DNA of 64,000 bases from Lacisediminihabitans sp040549525 (GCF_040549525.1 NZ_JBEPTM010000001.1:186001-250000), one strand, 5' to 3'; counted from the first letter of the stretch, positions 9,422 through 18,533 are shown. Numbers and translations: made by a program. The notes: generated by a model not told the origin, from the sequence alone.

Positions 9422-9730
9422 GTGAACTGGTGGATCTTCGGGGGTGTGGTCGTCGGCCTTGTGCTGTTCGGCATCCTCGGCCAGCGGTTCGGGCTCATCG
9501 ACATCGTCGGAAAGAGCAAGGCGCGCAGCGCCGGAAACGGTGCCGGACTGATGGGCATCGGGGACGAGATCTTTGCACCGGCCCGACACGAGGCGGCGAT
9601 CGAAATGGATCGCCAGACCATCCTGCCCGCCCCCGCTCCGGTTGCCGGCGATCCGGCGCGCCCCTCGGAGGAGGCCGGAATCTACCGCGGGCGCGTCACG
9701 ATCGACCTCGGCCGCGCTCCGCGCGAGTAG
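9422..9730 (+). CDS. Small membrane-anchored protein, unknown function
   Basis: 102 aa with a GTG start. One N-terminal transmembrane segment (residues 2-20, NWWIFGGVVVGLVLFGILG) is followed by a soluble tail that is Ala/Pro-rich and ends in RGRVTIDLGRAPRE. The FAPARHEAAIEMD segment recalls small actinobacterial single-pass proteins of unknown function. It lies 60 bases after the lipoate ligase. Its stop codon lies in the loop of a strong GC hairpin. Confidence 0.65.
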   Translation: MNWWIFGGVVVGLVLFGILGQRFGLIDIVGKSKARSAGNGAGLMGIGDEIFAPARHEAAIEMDRQTILPAPAPVAGDPARPSEEAGIYRGRVTIDLGRAPRE

Positions 9731-9742
9731 CGCGCGGAGCGC
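9714..9742 (+). terminator. GC hairpin with the stop codon in its loop
   Basis: Two 11-base arms, GCGCTCCGCGC (9714-9724) and GCGCGGAGCGC (9732-9742), pair perfectly around a 7-base loop that contains the TAG stop of the preceding gene. No T-run follows, so termination may depend on the hairpin alone or on Rho. Confidence 0.6.
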
Positions 9743-9923
9743 ACTTCAGCCCGCCTCGGAACGCGAATCCCCTGCGTCAGCGAGTGGCCGAGGGCGGATG
9801 ACACCGCCGACACGCTCGTCGCAGGGAGCGACGCGCCGGCTCCCCGGCCAAAAATCCGCCCTCAGCAAGCCGTTCGCCGAGAACCGCCTATCGGGCGAAC
9901 TGCCCCGGGCTGCCGCCAGACCC

Positions 9924-10211
9924 TCAGGCGCGTTGCTCGAGCTCCTGGTATTCCGGATGACGACTCAACCAGGTCACGACGTACGGGCATTCGGCCACCA
10001 CGCGGTAGTCCGTGTCGGTGCGGATGTGATCGAGCACCGATTGCACCATCTCCGAGGCGAGACCGGCACCGCGCATCGACGGATCGATCTCGGTGTGGGT
10101 GATGTGGATGTCACGGTCCACGAGCTGATAGTCGGTGAGTCCGACCTCGACGCCGTCTTTGTTGAAGACGTAACGGTTCTGGGCTGGCAGGTGCTGCAGG
10201 GCAGTGGACAT
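9924..10211 (-). CDS. GNAT-type N-acetyltransferase (YjdJ-like)
   Basis: 95 aa; a small GCN5-related acetyltransferase. Seen: DREIHITHTEID-like strand (DRDIHITHTEIDPSMRGAGL), where RGAGLA forms the acetyl-CoA pyrophosphate loop, then a helix and VVAECPYVVTWLSRHPEY, a typical C-terminal signature of the short YjdJ-type GNATs. ATG at 10211 is preferred; a GTG directly before it (10214) would add one residue. No clear ribosome site is visible. It stands alone, convergent with the upstream membrane protein gene. The acceptor substrate is unknown. Confidence 0.85.
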   Translation of the reverse strand: MSTALQHLPAQNRYVFNKDGVEVGLTDYQLVDRDIHITHTEIDPSMRGAGLASEMVQSVLDHIRTDTDYRVVAECPYVVTWLSRHPEYQELEQRA

Positions 10212-10280
10212 CACTCGAGACTACGGTCGACGGCGGGGCAGCGCAAAGGGATTGACTTGGGGGTGCGGGAGAATAGGAGG

Positions 10281-11132
10281 ATGCCCGCCGCCTGGACGCC
10301 CGAATCGCCCGATCGCGTGATCCACGGCGACAATCTCGAGGCCGTTGCCGCGCTGCCCGACGGGGCATTCACCGTGGTCTACCTCGACCCGCCGTTCAAT
10401 ACCGGGCGCTCGCAGGCCCGGCAGTCCACGACGAGCGTGCGTAGCGCATCCGGTCCGATCCGCGGGTTCAAGGGGCAGCAGTACGAGCGCATCCGCGGTG
10501 ACCTGATGAGCTACGACGACCACTTCGAGGACTACTGGACCTTTCTCGAGCCGCGGCTCGCCGAGGCCTGGCGGTTGCTCGCCGACGATGGGACGCTCTA
10601 CCTCCACCTCGACTATCGCGAGGCCCACTACGCCAAGGTGTTGCTCGACGCGCTCTTCGGGCGGGAGAGCTTTCTCAACGAGATCATCTGGGCCTACGAC
10701 TACGGCGCCAAGTCGAAGAATCGCTGGCCGACGAAGCACGACACGATCCTGGTCTATGTGAAGAATCCGAAGGGGTACTACTTCGACTCGACCACCGTCG
10801 ACCGCGAGCCCTACATGGCACCGGGGCTCGTCACACCGGAGAAGGTCGCGCTCGGCAAGCTGCCGACCGACGTCTGGTGGCACACCATCGTGTCGCCGAC
10901 CGGTCGGGAGAAGACCGGCTATCCCACACAGAAGCCGGAGGGCATCCTGCGCCGCATCATTCAGGCCTCCACCCGCGAGGGTGACTGGGTGCTGGACTTC
11001 TTCGCCGGCTCCGGCACGACCGGCGCGGTCGCCGCATCCCTGGGCCGCCGTTTCGTGCTCGTCGACGAAAGTGCGGATGCGCTCGCCGTGATCCGCGCGC
11101 GGCTCACGAAGGCAGGCGTCGCGTTCGAGTAA
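10281..11132 (+). CDS. Site-specific DNA methyltransferase, beta class (orphan)
   Basis: 283 aa. Transfers a methyl group from SAM to an amino group of adenine (N6) or cytosine (N4). Catalytic motif IV, DPPFNTG (Asp36), comes before the SAM-binding motif FAGSGTTG (about 241-248), which is the beta-class order. A linking segment, EIIWAYDYGAKSKNRW, precedes the TRD-like middle. The start at 10281 is set by a strong TAGGAGG site; the frame stays open further upstream but without support. No restriction endonuclease gene is adjacent, so this is probably a solitary, regulatory-type methyltransferase. The recognition site cannot be read from the sequence. Confidence 0.9.
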   Translation: MPAAWTPESPDRVIHGDNLEAVAALPDGAFTVVYLDPPFNTGRSQARQSTTSVRSASGPIRGFKGQQYERIRGDLMSYDDHFEDYWTFLEPRLAEAWRLLADDGTLYLHLDYREAHYAKVLLDALFGRESFLNEIIWAYDYGAKSKNRWPTKHDTILVYVKNPKGYYFDSTTVDREPYMAPGLVTPEKVALGKLPTDVWWHTIVSPTGREKTGYPTQKPEGILRRIIQASTREGDWVLDFFAGSGTTGAVAASLGRRFVLVDESADALAVIRARLTKAGVAFE

Positions 11133-11142
11133 CGCCGAACTC

Positions 11143-11787
11143 TCAGTCGACGCTCACCCAGACCAGCTGTCGTGGCTCGTCCTGGCCGGCCCAGATGCCG
11201 GAGAGCGAGTGCTGCGCGCCAGCGGCCGGAGTGACGGCCGGGTCGAGCACACGAGCCACGACGACCCGCAGACCACCGGACTCGACCTCGGTGGTGCCGA
11301 TTCCGTGCCGGGGCGAGGTCACGTCGACGAGTTCGGGAACGTCCGTCCCGGCGCGCCCGCTGCCGACCACGCGAGCCGAGGATTCCCGCCCGACCCTCTC
11401 GCCGTCCACCTCGAAGTACTCGTCGGCCTGCACGCCGCCGGTGATCGCCGCCGCGGCCACTGCCGCGAGGTAGACGGGATCCCCGGTGCCGTCGTAGACC
11501 CACCGTCGACCGAGCACCGAATGCTCCGTGGTGCCGATCAGTGATTCGGCAGCCTCGGCCAGCGGAGCTGCCCGGTAGGTGAGGGGAATCTGCAGCACGC
11601 TTCCGTCGTCGACACCGACGAGGATGGTCTCGATCCCGACCTCGCCGGCCGGATCGTCGAATCGGAACGACGCCAGGTTCGTGAGCGCCGCGGTCGTTCC
11701 GGCGGCGAACCACGGCTGGGTCGGCGCCCAGGCGGCGATGAGCTCGAGTTTGGATGGGCGCAGTTCGGCGCGGTGCAGGAGGGCCAT
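11143..11787 (-). CDS. Maltokinase N-terminal cap-like (CG0192-type) protein
   Basis: 214 aa. It resembles the stand-alone actinobacterial proteins that match the N-terminal cap domain of maltokinase, without the kinase domain: start MALLHRAELRPSKLELIAAW, then PLTYRAAPLAEAAESLIGTTEHSVLGRRWVYDG, which is the recognisable core. No kinase motifs (no HGD or DFD) are present, so it is unlikely to phosphorylate on its own. It converges with the methyltransferase gene, with 10 bases between the stops. The function is unknown. Confidence 0.7.
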   Translation of the reverse strand: MALLHRAELRPSKLELIAAWAPTQPWFAAGTTAALTNLASFRFDDPAGEVGIETILVGVDDGSVLQIPLTYRAAPLAEAAESLIGTTEHSVLGRRWVYDGTGDPVYLAAVAAAAITGGVQADEYFEVDGERVGRESSARVVGSGRAGTDVPELVDVTSPRHGIGTTEVESGGLRVVVARVLDPAVTPAAGAQHSLSGIWAGQDEPRQLVWVSVD

Positions 11788-11917
11788 GGTCTCGATTGTA
11801 GGCAGTTCGAACCGGTGAGGTCCGGTGCGAGAGCCCGGTCACCCGCCGCGACCCTGCGGAATCACGGCGGGCTTTTCATCGTCGTCACCTCGAGCTAGGC
11901 CGGAACATCGGTGCCGG

Positions 11918-12457
11918 TCAGCGCTTCGGGCTCACCGCCGCCGCAGCGCCGAGGTTCGCGCCCCACTCGCGCGCCCGGGCCAGTTCCCCTTCCTCGAGCA
12001 CGGTCTCCTTCGAGACGAGGAAGCTGGCGGCGGGAATCACCGCTCGCGCGCCGCGCTTCGTGAGCTCACGCTCGACGTGGCCGGATGCGGCTCCGGAGAG
12101 GATGCGCGCGACATCCATCCGGGTGTCGAACGCGGCGCACAGGGCGGGAACGGTGTCGAGCCCGTCGATCCACTCGCGCACGCCGGTGCCCGGGGCCGTC
12201 GGTTCCAGGGTGACCGACTTGAGCGGGTCGGCGGCCCAGTTGCGGGCCTCCTCGCGCGAGACCGGCCGGCTCATGCCGTGCACGTGGGTCGGGCCGCCCA
12301 CCACCAGGAGTGACGCGGACTGCGCGGCATCCTTCGCCCCGGGTTCGTTGACCGTGAAGGTCGTCACTTCTCCGAACGGGGCGAGCCCATCCGCTATCGC
12401 CTCGGCGACCTGACGGGTGTTGCCGAACATGGATTCGAAGACGACGACGATGCTCAT
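11918..12457 (-). CDS. Flavodoxin-family protein
   Basis: 179 aa. N-terminal IVVVFESMFGNTRQVAEAI is the FMN phosphate-binding loop of flavodoxins (S/T-x-x-GNT pattern), and LLVVGGPTHVHGMSRP is the second FMN-contacting loop. The C-terminal half is longer than in plain flavodoxins and ends in SFLVSKETVLEEGELARAREWG. It probably acts as a soluble electron carrier or quinone-type reductase. ATG at 12457 follows a GAGAG-type ribosome site; longer frames upstream are shadows. It is divergent from the flavin monooxygenase gene, which may use reduced flavin (inference only). Confidence 0.85.
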   Translation of the reverse strand: MSIVVVFESMFGNTRQVAEAIADGLAPFGEVTTFTVNEPGAKDAAQSASLLVVGGPTHVHGMSRPVSREEARNWAADPLKSVTLEPTAPGTGVREWIDGLDTVPALCAAFDTRMDVARILSGAASGHVERELTKRGARAVIPAASFLVSKETVLEEGELARAREWGANLGAAAAVSPKR

Positions 12458-12590
12458 GACTCTGCTCTCTTCTGGAGGGTGGTGACTCCCACCCTGAGCC
12501 GTTCGAGGGGCGGCGGCAGGGTCGAAAGTCCCCGAGTCGAGATCGCTGGCCCGGAGGAGAATCGAAGGCAGCCACGCGGAAGGATGCGAC

Positions 12591-14087
12591 GTGCCCCGCC
12601 AGACCGACACCGATGTCCTGGTCATCGGTGCGGGTCCGACCGGGCTGCTTCTCGCCATCGTGCTGGCGACTCGCGGCGTCAGGGTGCGGCTCGTGGACCG
12701 CAAGGCGGGCCCGACGAGGGAGTCGCGCGCCGTGGTGCTGCAGGCGCGAACCCTCGAGATCTACGACCAACTCGGGCTGGCGGAGCGGATGATCGCGGCG
12801 AGCACCGCCACCCGACTGGTGGCGCCGGGGTATGGTCGCCGTCGGTTCGGGGTGCTGGCCATCGGAGCGCTGGGGCGCGGGCTCACCCCGTTCCCCCGGC
12901 TCACCGTGCTCGAGCAGAGCAAGACTGAGTCGATCCTCGGCGAACGCCTCGCCGAGCTCTCCGTCCCCATCGAGTGGAATACCGAAGTCGAACCGGCGAA
13001 GGACATCGCGGACTCCGGGTCGGTCACCGTCCGGTCGTCGGCGGGGAGGCGGGTCATCCGGGCGAGGTATGTCGTGGCTGCCGACGGGAGCAATTCGCTG
13101 GTGCGACGCTCCCTCGGCATCGACTTCGATGGCTCGACCAATCCCCACAGCTTCTTCGTCTGCGACACCGATCACACGAGGGGACTGACCGCGGGCGCCG
13201 TGAACCTGCGCCTCGGCGACGCGGAGTTCCTGCTCTCCTTCCCTCTCGGCGCTGACGAGGCGGCAGGGCACCACCGCATCATCGGCCTGCTCCCCGTGCG
13301 AGATGGCGGGATAGACGAGGCATCGGCGCGCGCGACCGTCGACGAGGTCTTCGGGGTGAGTTGGAGTGACTCGCACTGGTTCTCCACCTACCGGGTGCAG
13401 CACCGGGTGGCATCCTCCTTTCGTCTGGGCCGTGTCTTCCTGGCCGGGGATGCCGCCCACGTGCACTCTCCGGTGGGCGCGCAGGGCATGAACACCGGGC
13501 TGCAGGATGCCCATAACCTGGCCCTCAAGTTCGCCGAGGTGATCCGGGGCACCGCCACCGAGGAGTACCTCGATCGCTACGAGGCCGAACGCCGCCCGGT
13601 CGCGGTGCGTCTCATCGCCGCGACGGATCGGGTGTTCGGACTCGCGACCTCGAGCACGCGGCGCGCCCGGTTGGTGCGCCGGAGGGTGGCACCGCTGCTC
13701 GCACCCCTGGTCATCCGGGTGCTGTCGCGCGTGAGGGGTGCCTCCCGGATCTTCGGCTACCTGTCGCAGACCCGCATCCACTATTGGATGGATGCCGAAG
13801 ACAAGCAGCGCTCCGGCGGACGCCGAGACCGGGTGGTCGGCCGCCGGCTGCCGTGGACCGGATCCAACTACGACGTGCTTCGCTCCTTCGAGTGGCAGGT
13901 CCACGGGTACGGGGGAGCGGATGCCGCCCCGGTCGGTGCCGCGCTGGGAATCGCATTCCCCTCCCCGGGTACGACCGGGCTCACCTCGCACCTTCTCTAC
14001 CTGGTGCGTCCGGACGGCTTCGTCGCGGCGGCTGCGGCTCCCGCGGAGGCCGCCCGCGCATTCGCGGCGGCGATGCCGACCGCGTAA
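12591..14087 (+). CDS. FAD-dependent aromatic monooxygenase (PheA/TfdB class)
   Basis: 498 aa, flavin-dependent hydroxylase. The N-terminal VLVIGAGPTGLLLAIVLATRGVRVRLVDRK is the GxGxxG Rossmann motif; YVVAADGSNSLVRRSLGI is the DG motif; VFLAGDAAHVHSPVGAQGMNTGLQDAHNLALKF is the GD motif that binds the FAD ribityl chain. The C-terminal part (430-498) is a degenerate thioredoxin-like tail. The GTG start at 12591 follows GAAGGATGCGAC; an ATG at 12584 is out of frame. The substrate is probably an aromatic or polyketide-like compound. The 6-bp inverted repeat GGGTGG/CCACCC at 12477-12494, between it and the flavodoxin gene, could be an operator. Confidence 0.87.
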   Translation: MPRQTDTDVLVIGAGPTGLLLAIVLATRGVRVRLVDRKAGPTRESRAVVLQARTLEIYDQLGLAERMIAASTATRLVAPGYGRRRFGVLAIGALGRGLTPFPRLTVLEQSKTESILGERLAELSVPIEWNTEVEPAKDIADSGSVTVRSSAGRRVIRARYVVAADGSNSLVRRSLGIDFDGSTNPHSFFVCDTDHTRGLTAGAVNLRLGDAEFLLSFPLGADEAAGHHRIIGLLPVRDGGIDEASARATVDEVFGVSWSDSHWFSTYRVQHRVASSFRLGRVFLAGDAAHVHSPVGAQGMNTGLQDAHNLALKFAEVIRGTATEEYLDRYEAERRPVAVRLIAATDRVFGLATSSTRRARLVRRRVAPLLAPLVIRVLSRVRGASRIFGYLSQTRIHYWMDAEDKQRSGGRRDRVVGRRLPWTGSNYDVLRSFEWQVHGYGGADAAPVGAALGIAFPSPGTTGLTSHLLYLVRPDGFVAAAAAPAEAARAFAAAMPTA

Positions 14088-14095
14088 CCGCGGGG

Positions 14096-15118
14096 CTAGG
14101 CGCTGTCGCGCTCCACGATGTGCGTCTCCATGATGCACTGGTGTTCCACGGGTTCGCCGCGCAGCAGGCTGAGCATCATCTGCGCCATCTTCGCACCCAT
14201 CGCCTCTGCGGGCTGGTGGACAGTCGTGAGCTGGATGGCACCGCTGGACGCCGCCGGGGAATCGTCGAAGCCCACCACCGCGACATCCTCCGGCACGCTG
14301 CGACCGCGCTCGCTCAGCACGGAGACGGCACCCGTGGCCATCAGGTCGCTCGCCACGAACACAGAGTCGGTGTCGGGAAAGCGGTCGAGGAGCTCACGCA
14401 TGGCGCGGGCGCCACTCAGCTGGGTGAAGTCGCCATAGGCGACTCGGTCGACGGCGAGCCCCGCCGCCGCGAGCGCCCGAAGGGAGCCCGCAGCCCGGTC
14501 CGCCCCGGCCGGCATGTCGGGCGGACCGGCGATGATGCCGATGTGCTGTCGCCCGCGATCGATCAGGTACTGGGTGCCCCTGGCCGCGGCGGTGGCGTTG
14601 TCGACATCCACGAAATATGCCGGCGGATCGTCGAACCGCATCGGACGTCCGTTGTAGACCACCGGAATCGTGTCTTGCAGCGTCGCGAGAAACTCGTTGC
14701 CGGAGTGGTGGGACACCACGAAAGCCCCGTCGACGTTGCCACCGGTGAGGTAGCGGATGGTCTTCTCACTCGGTCGGGACTGGGCGAGCTGCAGGGTGAG
14801 AACGTAGTCGCTCCGGTCGAGCTCGCGAGTGATTCCCTGCACGATCGCCGCGAAGTAGGGGTCTCCGAAGAAGCGGCTGGTCTCCTCGGGGATCACCAGC
14901 GCGATCGCGAGAGTACGGCTGTTGGCGAGCGAGCGTGCCGCCCGGTTGGGACTGTAGTTGAGGGCGCGGATCGCCTCCTGCACCGCCTCGAGCACCTCGG
15001 GGCTCACCTGGCTCGACCCGTTCACCACCCGCGACACCGTGGATCGAGACACGCCGGCGGCCGCCGCCACGGCCTCAAGGGTCGGCACGACTCGTCTTGC
15101 CGACGGCGCGATACTCAT
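14096..15118 (-). CDS. cebR: LacI-family repressor, CebR-like
   Basis: 340 aa. The N-terminal HTH (PTLEAVAAAAGVSRSTVSRVVNGSSQVS, residues 12-39) and hinge helix NYSPNRAARSLA are followed by a periplasmic-binding-protein-like sensor domain. It closes the cellobiose-type operon, 42 bases after the beta-glucosidase. The two TGGGAGCGCTCCCA sites upstream of the transporter are identical to the operator known for CebR of Streptomyces and CelR of Thermobifida, where cellobiose releases the repressor. The assignment rests on operator plus neighbours; the gene position (last, same strand) differs from the Streptomyces order. ATG at 15118. Confidence 0.82.
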   Translation of the reverse strand: MSIAPSARRVVPTLEAVAAAAGVSRSTVSRVVNGSSQVSPEVLEAVQEAIRALNYSPNRAARSLANSRTLAIALVIPEETSRFFGDPYFAAIVQGITRELDRSDYVLTLQLAQSRPSEKTIRYLTGGNVDGAFVVSHHSGNEFLATLQDTIPVVYNGRPMRFDDPPAYFVDVDNATAAARGTQYLIDRGRQHIGIIAGPPDMPAGADRAAGSLRALAAAGLAVDRVAYGDFTQLSGARAMRELLDRFPDTDSVFVASDLMATGAVSVLSERGRSVPEDVAVVGFDDSPAASSGAIQLTTVHQPAEAMGAKMAQMMLSLLRGEPVEHQCIMETHIVERDSA

Positions 15119-15160
15119 CTGCCCGAAGTCTAACCAGAGCAGGCAGGCCCTCGGGTTGCG

Positions 15161-16633
15161 CTACAGCGCGCGTTCGCCGATGATCCGCGAGTACTCGATG
15201 GCGCTGGCCTTCGGAGTGCGGGCCTGGGTCTCGTAGTCCACTCTCACGATCCCGAACCGCTTGTCGTATCCCCAGGCCCACTCGAAGTTGTCGAGCAGCG
15301 ACCAGTAGAAGTAGCCCGTCACCGGCACGCCGTCGTCGACGGCATCGAGGATCGCACCAAGGTGCGCGGTGAGGAAGCTTCGACGGTCGACATCGTCGAC
15401 CGAACCATCCGCCAGCACGACGTCATCGTAGGCGGCGCCGTTCTCGGTGACTGCGATGGCGACGCCGGCCGGGCCGCTGTACTCGTCGTGCACACGACGA
15501 AGGAGGCGAGTGAGTCCCTCCGGCTGCACGTCCCAGTCCATGGCGGTCTGCGGAAGGCCGCGCGAGTGCCAGTACACGCCGTCGGCGGCGGGGAATGGTG
15601 ACCGTTTGGGACGCTCGGATGGTGCGGCGGTGGTGGTCTCCTGCAGTCCCGGCTTCGCGCTCACGAATTCGCCGTGGTAGTAGTTGACGCCGAGGGCATC
15701 GATCGGCGTCGAGATGATGCCGAGGTCCCCGGGCTGCACGACGGTCTCGAAGCCGTTGCCCGCGACATCCCGGAGCACGTCTTCTGGATACCGGCCCCGG
15801 AAGATCGGATCGAGGAAGAACCGGTTGAACTGGCCGTCGATGCGCCGGGCGGCATCGAGATCTCCGGCGTCGTCGGGGTTGACCGGGTCGGCCACGGTGA
15901 GGTTGAGCGTGATGCCGAGCTGCAGCGCGGGGTCGCGCTTGCGGAGTTCCTGCACGACGAGGCCGTGGCCGAGCAGCAGGTGGTGAGCCGCAGCGAGGCC
16001 GGCGGGCACGTCCTGCCGGCCCGGGGCGTGCTCTCCGCCGATGTAGCTGAGGAAGGAGGCGCACCACGGTTCATTGAGGGTGGTCCAGGCATCCACCCGG
16101 TCCCCGAGCACATCGTGCACCGTCGCCGCGTATTCGGCGAACCGGTAGGCGGTGTCGCGATTCGCCCAGCCGCCCTTCTCCTCGAGGGCCTGCGGCAGAT
16201 CCCAGTGGTACAGGGTGAGCCACGGCTTGATGTTCTTCTCGAGCAACTGGTCGACCAGCTTGGAGTAGAACGCGAGACCCTGCTTGTTGACCTGCCCGCC
16301 GTCCGGGCGCACGCGCGACCAGGAGGTGGAGAAGCGGTAGGTCTGCAGTCCGAGGTCGGCCATGAGCGCGACGTCGTCCGCATAGCGGTGGTAGTGATCG
16401 CAGGCGACTTCGCCGTTGTCGGCGTGCACGACGGCACCGGGAACCCGGCAGAAGACGTCCCAGATGGAGTCGGTGCGGCCGTCTTCGTGGGCCGCTCCCT
16501 CGATCTGGTACGCCGCGGTCGCGGCTCCGAAGAGGAAGTCCTGCGGAAATGTGCGCGCGGCTCTTGGCTCTGCAGCGGGGGTGATGGTCACGGGGGCCAT
16601 CCTTTCGGTGATCGTCGTTTCGAAGCTCGTCAT
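15161..16633 (-). CDS. Beta-glucosidase, GH1 (BglC-like)
   Basis: 490 aa. Cleaves imported cellobiose and cello-oligosaccharides to glucose in the cytoplasm. Seen: N-terminal FPQDFLFGAATAAYQIEGA, acid/base Glu in TLNEPWCASF, nucleophile Glu in VTENGAAYDD, and the C-terminal GYFYWSLLDNFEWAWGYDKRFGIV. No signal peptide. The chosen ATG (16633) overlaps the permease stop as ATGA; MAPVTIT at 16600 is an alternative with a worse ribosome site. It sits directly after the transporter genes as bglC does in the Streptomyces ceb operon. Confidence 0.93.
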   Translation of the reverse strand: MTSFETTITERMAPVTITPAAEPRAARTFPQDFLFGAATAAYQIEGAAHEDGRTDSIWDVFCRVPGAVVHADNGEVACDHYHRYADDVALMADLGLQTYRFSTSWSRVRPDGGQVNKQGLAFYSKLVDQLLEKNIKPWLTLYHWDLPQALEEKGGWANRDTAYRFAEYAATVHDVLGDRVDAWTTLNEPWCASFLSYIGGEHAPGRQDVPAGLAAAHHLLLGHGLVVQELRKRDPALQLGITLNLTVADPVNPDDAGDLDAARRIDGQFNRFFLDPIFRGRYPEDVLRDVAGNGFETVVQPGDLGIISTPIDALGVNYYHGEFVSAKPGLQETTTAAPSERPKRSPFPAADGVYWHSRGLPQTAMDWDVQPEGLTRLLRRVHDEYSGPAGVAIAVTENGAAYDDVVLADGSVDDVDRRSFLTAHLGAILDAVDDGVPVTGYFYWSLLDNFEWAWGYDKRFGIVRVDYETQARTPKASAIEYSRIIGERAL

Positions 16634-17493
16634 CCCTTTACGGCTCCCTGCATTATGCCCGCGACCAGTTGCTTTCCGGCGATCAGGAAGAGGGCGATGA
16701 GGGGGAGTGTCGCCAGCAGCACGCCGGCGAGCACGATGGAGTAGTCGATGAAGTAGTTGGCCTGAAGCGTCGCGAGCGACACCGGCAGGGTCGGATTGTC
16801 CGCGTTCAGCACGATGAATGGCCAGAAGAAATTGGTCCAGGTGGTGATGAAGGTGAAGAGCGCGAGCATCGCCGCGGCCGGTCGGGCGGAGGGCAGGCCG
16901 ATGTACCAGAAGGTCTGGAACATGCTGGCGCCGTCGATCCGCCCCGCCTCCACCAGCTCGTCGGGGAGTGCCTGTCCGATGTACTGCGTCATCCAGAACA
17001 CGCCGAATGCGCTCACCAAAGCCGGCACGATCACCGCGCCGAGGGTGCCGGTCCAGCCGAAGGCCGACATGGCGATGAACAGAGGCACGACGCCGAGCTG
17101 AGTCGGCACGGCGGTGGTGGCGATCACGAACACCAGCAGGCCCTTCTTGGCGCGAAACCGCAGCTTCGCAAAGGAATAGCCGGCGAGCGTGGAGAAGAAG
17201 ACGACGGATGCCGAGACGACAGTGGAGACGATCACGCTGTTGCCGAGCGACTTCCAGAAGTTGACGCTCTGATTTTCGATCACCGATGCGGCGTTGGCGA
17301 AGAAGTTGCCGCCCGGCCACCACGACATGTTCGGGTCGTTGATGGTGGACGAGTCCCCGCTTCCGATGAGAAACGACCAGTAGAGCGGAAAGACGGATGC
17401 GACCATCACGGCCGCGAGGAACGCATAGACGATCGGGCTCGGGCGTCCGATCGCGATCGGGCGAACGCGGCGGCGGAGGGGGGAGATGGTCAC
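16630..17493 (-). CDS. Sugar ABC permease, CebG-like (MalG type)
   Basis: 287 aa, about six membrane helices. The EAA loop ELVEAGRIDGASMFQTFWYIGLPSARPA (about residues 190-215) contacts the ATPase. No ATPase gene is in the operon; in actinobacteria such systems share MsiK, encoded elsewhere, so the same is likely here. The GTG start at 17493 overlaps the upstream permease stop (GTGA). Its stop overlaps the beta-glucosidase start. Confidence 0.92.
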   Translation of the reverse strand: MTISPLRRRVRPIAIGRPSPIVYAFLAAVMVASVFPLYWSFLIGSGDSSTINDPNMSWWPGGNFFANAASVIENQSVNFWKSLGNSVIVSTVVSASVVFFSTLAGYSFAKLRFRAKKGLLVFVIATTAVPTQLGVVPLFIAMSAFGWTGTLGAVIVPALVSAFGVFWMTQYIGQALPDELVEAGRIDGASMFQTFWYIGLPSARPAAAMLALFTFITTWTNFFWPFIVLNADNPTLPVSLATLQANYFIDYSIVLAGVLLATLPLIALFLIAGKQLVAGIMQGAVKG

Positions 17494-18449
17494 GAGTTGC
17501 GTCCTTCGTTGCTGGCGATCCGGCGGGTGATTGCGAGGTTGATGAGCCCGATCAGCACGATCACCAGGAACAGGAGCCAGGCAACCGCGGCGGCTCGGCC
17601 GAAGTTGAGCTGGCCCCAGCCCAGGTTGTAGAGGTAGATGGTGAGGGTGAGCCACTGGCTGTTGGCACCCCCGGTGCCGTACTGGTCGAAGAGCCGGGGC
17701 TCGTCGAAGATCTGGAGACCGCCGATCGTCGCGGTGATGATCACGAAGATGAGCGTCGGCCGCAACTGCGGGATGGTGATCGAGAAGAACCGCCGCAGTG
17801 CGCCGGCCCCGTCGATGGTCGCCGCTTCGTAGTAGTCGCGCGGGATGGCCTGCATGCCGGCGAGCAGGATCAGGGCGTTGTAGCCGGTCCAGCGGAAGTT
17901 CACCATGGAGGCGATGGCGAACTGGCTGGCGAGCGGGTTCGAATGCCACTGGATGCCCGGGATTCCGAGGTGCGAGAGCAGGGTGTTGACGAGGCCGTAC
18001 TTGTCGCCGTACAGGTTGCTGAAGATGAGGGAGACGGCCACCGGCATCACGACGTAGGGCAGCAGCACCCCCATCCGCCAGAAGGTCTTGCCGCGCAGGT
18101 TGGTGTCGAGCACCGCGGCGATCACGAGAGCGACCACGATCTGCGGCACCGATGACAGCAGGAAGATGCTGAAGGTGTTGCGAAGGGCGATCCAGAATTT
18201 CTGCTGCTGGAGCACCCAGAGGAAGTTGTCACCGCCCACGAAATCGCCCTGGCCCCCGATGAGATCCCAGGCGTGAAGCGACACCCAACCGGTGTAGAGC
18301 AGCGGGAACAGACCGACCACGGAGAACAGCAGGAAAAAGGGCGAGATGTAGAGATAGGGCGAGAAGCGGATGTCCCAGCGGCCGAGCTTCTGGCTGAAGG
18401 CGATCCTGCGGGGGGTGCGTTGCGCCGCCCGGAGTGTCGAGGTTGTCAT
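17490..18449 (-). CDS. Sugar ABC permease, CebF-like (MalF type)
   Basis: 319 aa. An N-terminal cytoplasmic stretch and first helix (YLYISPFFLLFSVVGLFPLLYTGWVSLHAW) are followed by five further helices. The EAA loop is YYEAATIDGAGALRRFFSITIPQLRPTLIF. It pairs with the CebG-like permease to form the channel for cellobiose or cello-oligosaccharides. It follows the binding protein after 84 bases and is coupled to the next gene by GTGA. Confidence 0.92.
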   Translation of the reverse strand: MTTSTLRAAQRTPRRIAFSQKLGRWDIRFSPYLYISPFFLLFSVVGLFPLLYTGWVSLHAWDLIGGQGDFVGGDNFLWVLQQQKFWIALRNTFSIFLLSSVPQIVVALVIAAVLDTNLRGKTFWRMGVLLPYVVMPVAVSLIFSNLYGDKYGLVNTLLSHLGIPGIQWHSNPLASQFAIASMVNFRWTGYNALILLAGMQAIPRDYYEAATIDGAGALRRFFSITIPQLRPTLIFVIITATIGGLQIFDEPRLFDQYGTGGANSQWLTLTIYLYNLGWGQLNFGRAAAVAWLLFLVIVLIGLINLAITRRIASNEGRNS

Positions 18450-18533
18450 GGAGCGAGTCCTAGCTGGATTTGCGGTGGCGAACGAGGGCCGGGTCGCCCG
18501 CGAAGGCGAGCGACCCGGGTGATGCTCGACGGA

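Noticed and set aside
11842..11871. CCCGCCG/CGGCGGG hairpin with CTTTTC behind it
   Set aside because: The T-run is on the plus strand, but no plus-strand gene ends nearby; the flanking genes are on the minus strand. Likely chance.
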